Of a stretch of 64,000 bases of DNA, positions 59,945-64,000 are shown piece after piece; the stretch's first letter is position 1, and each line of letters starts with the position of its first letter. The position numbers and the translations under genes are program-made. Origin of the DNA: Candidatus Delongbacteria bacterium (GTDB taxonomy: Bacteria > CAIWAD01). Under the pieces are notes generated by a model. It ran no database searches and had not been told where the DNA came from. It was given only the letters and a program-made list of their open reading frames with translations. The stretch lies in assembly GCA_041675285.1 (NCBI GenBank), contig JBAYTZ010000002.1:124001-188000 (forward strand), in the 5' to 3' direction.

Positions 59945-60970
59945 TCAGCGCTGCAGGGTCAGTTTGCGGATCAGGGCAGGGCGATCGTCCAGACTGAGGC
60001 GCAGCAGGTAGGTGCCGCTGGCCGCGCCGGCCGCCTGCCAGCGGAAGAAGTGCCGGCCCGCGGGGAGCGGACCGTCCTGGAGCAGGGCCACCCGCTGGCC
60101 CAGCAGGTTGTGCAGTTCCAGCCGGGCCCCGGCCGGGGCGCCCAGTGCGCAGCGGATGGTCAGCGACGGGTTGAAGGGGTTGGGCCAGCCCTCCAGCAGA
60201 TCCAGCTGCGGAGCGCGGCCGGGGGGGCCGGGTCCGCGCAGTTCTTCGGCCACCTGCTCCTGCAGCCAGCGGGCGCGCTCGACGGGAATCTCCACGGGAT
60301 GCGGCAGGCCCACGGGGCTTTCATCGTAGAGCTGGACGTAGAACGCGCAGGCCGCCAGATAGCTGCCCTCCAGCGAAGGGTGGTAGCCATCGGCGTTCCA
60401 GAGATCAGCGAAGGGGTCGCCCGCCAGCACGCGGCTGAAGACCTCGCCGGCGGGCACCACGGGACAATCCAACTGGATGGCCAGGCGCCGGTAGCTGCTG
60501 GACATGCTGTCCTGCATGTGCTGGAAGTCGCGGTACTCGGCGCAGGAGTCCAGGATGCACTGGGGGCCGCCGTCGCGCCAGCCCCAGGTCATGAAGAGCA
60601 GCGTGCGCTCGTCGTTCAGGCGGATCAGGCTGTCTAGGCTGACGGCGGCGGGCAGCATCCAGGTCGCGCGCCAGTAGGGGATCACCGGCACCTGGGACTG
60701 CTCCTGCAGGGCCACCCAGTCCCAATCCCCCTGCTGGATGGCGCTCACGGTGGCGGCGTGGCTGACGTGCTGGCGCAGCGTGTAGCCGCCCGGCGCGCTC
60801 ATGCCGGTCTCGAGCACGTGCCCGCCGCCCGTGGCCAACTGGCGCAGCAGGCTGGGCAGCGAATTGGTGTAGGTGTGGCTGTTGCCCACGAAGAGGACGC
60901 GCAGGGTGTCCTGGGCCGCGGCCAGGGACACCAGGAGCAACAGGCTCCAGCAGGCGAACAGGCGGCGCAT
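59945..60970 (-). CDS. SGNH hydrolase with sorting tail
   Basis: A 341-residue exported protein (LFACWSLLLLVSLAAAQ). Block I of the SGNH family reads VLFVGNSHTYTNSLP and block V is DGYHPSLEGSYLAA, giving the Ser, Asn, Asp and His residues; it should be an esterase or lipase-like hydrolase. From about residue 260 the YPNPFNP-type tail (WPNPFNPSLTIRCALG, ending RKLTLQR) follows. ATG 60970 overlaps the transketolase stop by TGATG, so the two are co-translated, an unexpected pairing of a surface enzyme with central metabolism. Confidence 0.88.
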   Translation of the reverse strand: MRRLFACWSLLLLVSLAAAQDTLRVLFVGNSHTYTNSLPSLLRQLATGGGHVLETGMSAPGGYTLRQHVSHAATVSAIQQGDWDWVALQEQSQVPVIPYWRATWMLPAAVSLDSLIRLNDERTLLFMTWGWRDGGPQCILDSCAEYRDFQHMQDSMSSSYRRLAIQLDCPVVPAGEVFSRVLAGDPFADLWNADGYHPSLEGSYLAACAFYVQLYDESPVGLPHPVEIPVERARWLQEQVAEELRGPGPPGRAPQLDLLEGWPNPFNPSLTIRCALGAPAGARLELHNLLGQRVALLQDGPLPAGRHFFRWQAAGAASGTYLLRLSLDDRPALIRKLTLQR

Positions 60971-62958
60971 CAGGCCTCCAGCAGTTCCCGGGCGGCGGCC
61001 AGCACGGCCGCCGTGCTCATCCCCAGGGTGGTCATCACCTGATCGGCCGGCGCGCTCAGCCCGAAGCGCTCGATGGAGAGCACGCGGCCGTCCAGTCCCG
61101 TCCAGCGATGCCAGCCGGCGCCGGACCCCGCCTCCACGGCCAGGCGCCGGCGGCAGGCGGTTGGCAGCACCTGATCGCGCCACCCGGCGTCCTGGGCGGC
61201 GAAGCGCTCGAGGCAGGGCAGGGAGAGCACGCGCACGCCCCGGCCCTCGGCGGCCAGGGTCCGCGCCGCGGCCAGCGCCCACTGCACCTCGCTGCCCGTG
61301 GCCAGCAGGACCAGCTCCAGGGCGGACTCCTCGCGCAGCGCCACGTAGCCGCCGCGGCGCGTGCCCGCTCGGCGCTCCGCCGCGGAGCCGGGCAGCATGG
61401 GCAGGGCCTGGCGGCTCAGGGCCAGGGCCGTCGGACCGTCCCGGCGGGCCAGGGCCTCTTCCAGCGCGGCGGCCGTCTCCTCCGGGTCCGCCGGGCGGTA
61501 GAGCTCCAGCCCCGGGATCAGGCGCAAGGAGGCGATCTGCTCCACGGGCTGATGGGTGGGGCCGTCCTCCCCCACGCCGACCGAGTCGTGGGTGAACCAC
61601 CAGATCACCGGCAGGCCGGCCAGGGCGGAGAGCCGCAGGCTGGGCCGCAGATAGTCCGAGAACACCAGGAAGGTGGCGCCCAGCGGCCGGAACAGGCCGT
61701 CGTAGGCCAGGCCGTTGAGCAGCGCGCCCATGGCGTGCTCGCGGATCCCGGCCCGCAGGTTGCGCCCCGCGAACTCGCCGGGCCGGATCTCGCCGCCGCC
61801 GGCGATGTAGTTGAGATTGGAGCCGAACAGGTCCGCGCTGAGCGAAACCAGCCGCGGCTCGGCCGCCGCCAGGTGTTGCAGGCAGAGCTCGCCGGCCTTG
61901 CGCGTGGCCAGGCTGGCCGCGGGATCGAAGTCCGGGCAGGCCGGCAGAGCGGGGGCGGTCCCGTCCACCACGCGGGCCAGTTCTGCGGCGCGCGCCGGCT
62001 CGGCGGCGGCCCAGGCCTGTCGGCGCTGTTCCCAGGCAGCGGCCGCCAACTGCTGGTCGCGGCGACGGGCCTGGAAAGCGGCGCGCAATTCCGCCGGCAC
62101 CTGGAAGCCCTCGGCCGGGAGGCCCAGCCCCTGACGGGCCTGGTCGCGGAAGGCGGCGCCGGATTCGCCGTGGCCCTTGGGCGTGCCGGCCACTTCGGGC
62201 ACGCCGCGGGCGATCTCGGTGCGGGCGATCACCAGCACGGGCCGCTCCGACTGGCGGCTGGCCTCCAGCACGCGCACCAGCTCCGCCGGGTCGTGGCCGT
62301 CCACGTCCACCACGCTCCAGCCGCAGGCCTCGTAGCGGGCCCGCACATCCTGGCTCTGGGTGACGGCGGCGGGCGCGTCCAGGGTCACCGAGTTGGCGTC
62401 CCAGATCAGCGTGAGGTGGTTGAGACCCAGGTGGCCGGCCAGTTCGGTGGCCTCCAGGGCCACGCCCTCCTGCAGACAACCGTCCCCGGCCAGGCAGAAG
62501 ACGTGCCAGTCGAGCAGGGGATGCTGGGCCGTGTTCCAGCGCCCCGCGGCCTTGTGGCGCGAGAGGGCCAGCCCGACGGCATTGGCCACGCCCTGCCCCA
62601 GCGGGCCGCTGGTGATCTCCACCCCCGGCGTGTGGCCGAACTCCGGGTGGCCGGGCGTGCGGCTGCCCAGCTTGCGGAAGTCCCGCAGGTCGTCCAGGGT
62701 GAGCTCGAAACCGGCCAGGTGCAGCCAGGCGTAGAGGAACATGCTGCCGTGGCCGGCGGAGAGCACGAAGCGGTCGCGGTTCAGCCAGCGCGGCTGTCCC
62801 GGATCCACGCGCAGCACAGAGCCGAACAGCGCCGCGCCGATCTCGGCGGCGCCCAGCGGCAGGCCCAGGTGGCCGGACTTGCAGGTGGCGATGGAATCCA
62901 GCGCCAGGCCGCGCGCGACGGCGGCGGCCAGCCGCATCTGGTCAAGGGAGAGGGACAT
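60970..62958 (-). CDS. tkt: Transketolase
   Basis: A 662-residue thiamine-diphosphate enzyme of the pentose phosphate pathway. SGHLGLPLGAAEIGAALFG, the GPLGQGVANAVGLAL segment, the TPP/Mg site AGDGCLQEGVALEATELAG with WDANSVT, and the second-domain segments RAGIREHAMGALLNGL, THDSVGVGEDGPTHQPVEQ and VLLATGSEV are all present. Start ATG 62958 opens at the first helix. Length is normal. Confidence 0.94.
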   Translation of the reverse strand: MSLSLDQMRLAAAVARGLALDSIATCKSGHLGLPLGAAEIGAALFGSVLRVDPGQPRWLNRDRFVLSAGHGSMFLYAWLHLAGFELTLDDLRDFRKLGSRTPGHPEFGHTPGVEITSGPLGQGVANAVGLALSRHKAAGRWNTAQHPLLDWHVFCLAGDGCLQEGVALEATELAGHLGLNHLTLIWDANSVTLDAPAAVTQSQDVRARYEACGWSVVDVDGHDPAELVRVLEASRQSERPVLVIARTEIARGVPEVAGTPKGHGESGAAFRDQARQGLGLPAEGFQVPAELRAAFQARRRDQQLAAAAWEQRRQAWAAAEPARAAELARVVDGTAPALPACPDFDPAASLATRKAGELCLQHLAAAEPRLVSLSADLFGSNLNYIAGGGEIRPGEFAGRNLRAGIREHAMGALLNGLAYDGLFRPLGATFLVFSDYLRPSLRLSALAGLPVIWWFTHDSVGVGEDGPTHQPVEQIASLRLIPGLELYRPADPEETAAALEEALARRDGPTALALSRQALPMLPGSAAERRAGTRRGGYVALREESALELVLLATGSEVQWALAAARTLAAEGRGVRVLSLPCLERFAAQDAGWRDQVLPTACRRRLAVEAGSGAGWHRWTGLDGRVLSIERFGLSAPADQVMTTLGMSTAAVLAAARELLEA

Positions 62959-63071
62959 GGTTCTTCCAGGCTGGTGGTCGTGACGCCTGAAAGTAGTGAA
63001 GGGCCGGCAGGGTCTGGGTTCCGCGGCCGCGCCCTGGGCGTTCCGGCCGCGGGAGAAACCTCGATCGGAGC

Positions 63072-63458
63072 CTATTCCTCGCGTTTCTTCAGTCCGCGAT
63101 GCTCGCGGAATTCCGCCTCCACCAGCCCGGCGTCGGGCGCGTTGTAGAGCACGAGCCGGCGCAGGTGGTCCAGGGACTCCACGCCGCGGATCCCCAGGAA
63201 CTCCAGCCCCATGGACTCCGCCGAGATGCGCACCACGCGGCCGATGATCTCCACGCGGACGGCCTCGCCGCCGGTGCCCAGCACGAGACTCAGCTCGCAC
63301 TCCTCGCCGGGGGTGAGCTGTTCCACGTGGGCGATCCGCACGCCCCGCAGACTGAGATCCTGGGTGCTGGTGGTCAGCACCAGCTCTCCGCTGCCCTTGA
63401 GTTGCACGTCCACGTGCAGGGGCACGCGCACGAACTCTCTGCGTTCAGTGCTCATCAT
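63072..63458 (-). CDS. Stand-alone PilZ-domain protein
   Basis: A 128-residue protein that is essentially one PilZ domain. The N-terminal ERREFVRVPLHVDVQL contains the Arg pair and TQDLSLRGVRIAH the DxSxxG motif, so cyclic di-GMP binding is likely. The gene begins in an ATGA overlap with the upstream cheR gene, which ties it to chemotaxis or motility control. Confidence 0.9.
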   Translation of the reverse strand: MMSTERREFVRVPLHVDVQLKGSGELVLTTSTQDLSLRGVRIAHVEQLTPGEECELSLVLGTGGEAVRVEIIGRVVRISAESMGLEFLGIRGVESLDHLRRLVLYNAPDAGLVEAEFREHRGLKKREE

Positions 63459-64000
63459 GCATCCCGTCGAATTCGGTAGTACACGGTCTTGCCCGACTGG
63501 ACGCGCTCCCAGCTCTCGTCGATGTTGAGCGTGGTCTCCGCGCCGCCCAGGAACAGCACCCCGTCCGGCTTCAGCACGCCGCGCACCTTGCGCAGGATCT
63601 GCCGCTTCATCTCGATGTCAAAGTAGATGAGCACGTTGCGCAGGAAGACGAAGTCCATGGACGGCAGGCTGGGCCAGGCACCGGCCAGATTCAGCTCATG
63701 GAACTGGATCATGGCGCGGATCTCCTCCTTCACCTGCCAGGAGGCCCCGTCCTTCTGGAAGTACTTCACCAGAAGCGGCGCGGGCAGTCCGCGGTTGACT
63801 TCCAGCTGGCTGAACAAGCCCTGCCGGGCCCGCCTGAGCATCTCCTGGGAGAGATCGCCGCCCAGCAGGTTGACGCGCCAGCCGCCGCGCAGCTGCGGAA
63901 ACCCGTCGTGGAGCAGCATGGCCAGCGTGTAGGGTTCCTGCCCGCTGGAACAGGCCGCGCACCAGATGTTGATCGTGCGGGTGGCCTCGTTGCGTTTGAG
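63455..64000 (-). CDS. cheR: CheR methyltransferase (5' truncated at window end)
   Basis: The 181 visible residues begin in the S-adenosylmethionine site with NIWCAACSSGQEPYTLAMLL, followed by LLGGDLSQEMLRRARQG, FHELNLAG, MDFVFLRNVLIYFD and VLFLGGAET, the CheR family pattern. It should methylate glutamates of chemoreceptors or, in some systems, regulate other pathways. The start of the gene is beyond the window. It overlaps the PilZ gene by 4 nt. Confidence 0.92.
   Translation of the reverse strand, partial: LKRNEATRTINIWCAACSSGQEPYTLAMLLHDGFPQLRGGWRVNLLGGDLSQEMLRRARQGLFSQLEVNRGLPAPLLVKYFQKDGASWQVKEEIRAMIQFHELNLAGAWPSLPSMDFVFLRNVLIYFDIEMKRQILRKVRGVLKPDGVLFLGGAETTLNIDESWERVQSGKTVYYRIRRDA

Overview
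The window is GC-rich, tightly packed bacterial chromosome. Genes commonly overlap by 1-14 nt through TGATG, ATGA or GTGA junctions, Shine-Dalgarno sequences are strong, and non-coding spacers are short. A double-membrane organism is indicated by lipoprotein signals, an OmpP1/FadL porin and a TolQR/ExbBD-TonB type motor. Four large secreted proteins end in the YPNPFNP-type beta-sandwich tail (FlgD-like or type-9-secretion sorting domain) that is common in the Fibrobacteres-Chlorobi-Bacteroidetes superphylum and allied candidate phyla. I read it as an uncultivated or little-studied member of that broad group. Genus or phylum cannot be fixed from sequence alone.

Layout. Bases 1-5229 (+) hold a translationally coupled respiratory and sulfur cluster: a truncated octaheme-type cytochrome c, a seven-heme membrane-anchored cytochrome, a di-heme cytochrome b, and two YeeE/YedE (TsuA-like) sulfur-compound transporters, the second with a rhodanese-like domain that has lost its cysteine. 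Bases 5260-6576 (-) hold an unusual in-frame join of a gamma-polyglutamate hydrolase to a lipocalin lipoprotein, preceded by a tiny leader-like ORF and two hairpins. Bases 6644-14534 (-) encode surface proteins: a TPR lipoprotein, a giant C25-like protease homologue and an M14 carboxypeptidase. Bases 14723-19708 (-) carry a lipoprotein cyclophilin, a small lipoprotein, a WalJ-like metallo-hydrolase, pyrE, a PilZ protein, pyrF and a MarR-GNAT protein. Bases 19818-23262 (-) carry mntP, folC and an N-acetylmuramoyl-L-alanine amidase. Bases 23301-29631 (-) are a partial complex I operon, nuoABCD-GHI, without nuoE/F and without nuoJ-N.

Bases 29767-44298 (-) contain a subtilase, the tonB-exbD-exbD-exbB set, a C-terminal processing protease, dprA, a beta-helix surface protein, a HEAT-repeat protein, an unrecognised protein and acetate kinase with a long C-terminal extension. 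Bases 44460-52844 (-) are housekeeping: parvulin-type PPIase, PIN-PhoH, a small unknown protein, a CorC-like transporter, ybeY, phoH, aspS and rpsU. The + strand then carries a rhomboid protease, rsmE and a pair of M16 peptidases (52990-57858). A 585-bp repeat-rich spacer follows, with a 125-bp tandem duplication containing a perfect 15-bp inverted repeat. The final part (-) has a FadL-like porin, an SGNH hydrolase with sorting tail, transketolase, a PilZ protein and a CheR methyltransferase cut by the window edge.

The most unusual points are the hydrolase-lipocalin join with its leader region, the incomplete nuo locus with hairpins in its spacers, the PilZ gene inside the pyrimidine genes, and the tandem hairpin repeat. 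I saw no CRISPR array, rRNA, tRNA or recognisable transposase. No prophage or defence island is evident.
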